This document shows positions 14,319 to 14,428 of a stretch of 14,428 nt of DNA, piece by piece. The translations under genes and the position numbers were made by a program. The notes under the pieces were generated by a model. The model ran no database searches and was not told the DNA's origin. It saw only the letters and a list, made by a program, of their open reading frames with translations. How positions within the stretch are numbered: the first letter of the stretch is position 1; every line of letters begins with the position of its first letter. Source of the DNA: Baffinella frigidus (Eukaryota > Cryptophyceae > Cryptomonadales > Baffinellaceae); contig MU646710.1 of the NCBI GenBank assembly GCA_026770585.1, positions 221,552 through 235,979 of the forward strand, written 5' to 3'.

Positions 14319-14428
14319 CCAGCGTCTCGCCGTCCGAAACACGTGCCCCGCCACTTTTCCTCTGGGAATGTCGCGGAGTGGAACGCGAACGAGCTCATCG
14401 CCCCCGAACCCGCCGCCTCACCCCCCCC
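14319..14428 (-). CDS. Exon-like unit Q, copy 4, cut by the window edge
   Basis: The longest copy. The minus strand from 14428 reads either MSSFAFHSATFPEEKWRGTC then FGRRDAG, or ELVRVPLRDIPRGKVAGHVF then RTARRW, both open to the donor GCTGG|GTGCCAAACC. It could be the 5' part of the GT10 gene, but neither frame joins exon R or S in phase by the exons I can see. The function is unknown. Confidence 0.4.

Overview
The window looks like nuclear DNA of an intron-rich, probably photosynthetic protist, lying near a chromosome end. It opens with about 120 bases of degenerate plant/algal-type telomere repeat (CCCTAAA mixed with CCCTGAA). TTTAGGG-like heptamer arrays recur throughout, inverted-repeat elements are abundant, and there are no bacterial-type operons. 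Cryptophytes and dinoflagellates are the groups I would test first, but the sequence alone does not decide this. No long open reading frame in the window is a gene. The coding sequence is cut into exons mostly of 45-120 bases.

The main finding is one split gene on the minus strand, from about 12756 (possibly 14428) down to 3556 or 3149. Read in order, its exons encode a glycosyltransferase family 10 (alpha-1,3-fucosyltransferase type) catalytic domain. I label them S (12756-12660), T (11286-11169), U (10946-10902), X (10642-10586 or a duplicate), V (9399-9342), W (9062-8992), Y (7973-7865), Z (7513-7431), N (7018-6962), A (5735-5679), B (5134-5087), C (4691-4601) and D (3729-3556). All twelve junctions are in phase, and together they read about 350 residues without a stop. 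They carry the family landmarks: an LPxKRxPxQxW block followed by ES, a GYxRxxSDM block, FVSNCxSxSR, VDSFGxCL, YTFGLAVEN, PDYITEKLYE, LAAGAIPVYLGAPN, and a C-terminal DLAxYLxxLxxDP.

The introns are the unusual part. Many consist of telomere-like heptamer arrays that run right up to the splice sites, so donors read GTAAACCC or GTCACCCTAAACC and acceptors read CCCTAG or CCCCAG. Exon edges are duplicated on both sides of several arrays. Others contain a roughly 95-base two-hairpin repeat, here called R100, with about fifteen copies in both orientations. It has GT...AG ends and resembles an introner-like element. Nearly every exon also has extra copies: six of S, four or five of X, five of A, about four each of C, D and Y, two or three of T, and two each of V, N and B. 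Most are broken by stops or cut short next to a hairpin element, but some copies of X and S are intact and phase-matched.

Region by region: 1-124 telomere-like repeat; 242-549 a two-exon fragment of an unrecognised plus-strand gene; 564-2423 four copies of a TA-flanked palindromic MITE; 1820-2815 a dispersed GC-rich exon-like repeat, an AT-rich repeat and a GA microsatellite; 3149-4850 exon D and C copies and a perfect 198-bp tandem duplication; 4698-5493 arrays and exon B; 5679-6360 exon A and copies, with two hairpin elements; 6812-7513 exons N and Z with R100 copies; 7593-8545 exon Y, its broken copies and three hairpin families; 8753-9540 arrays and exons W and V; 9690-10642 X copies and R100 elements; 10678-11571 arrays, U and T; 11614-12756 the exon S array; 12758-13866 arrays; 13886-14428 four copies of a further exon-like unit.
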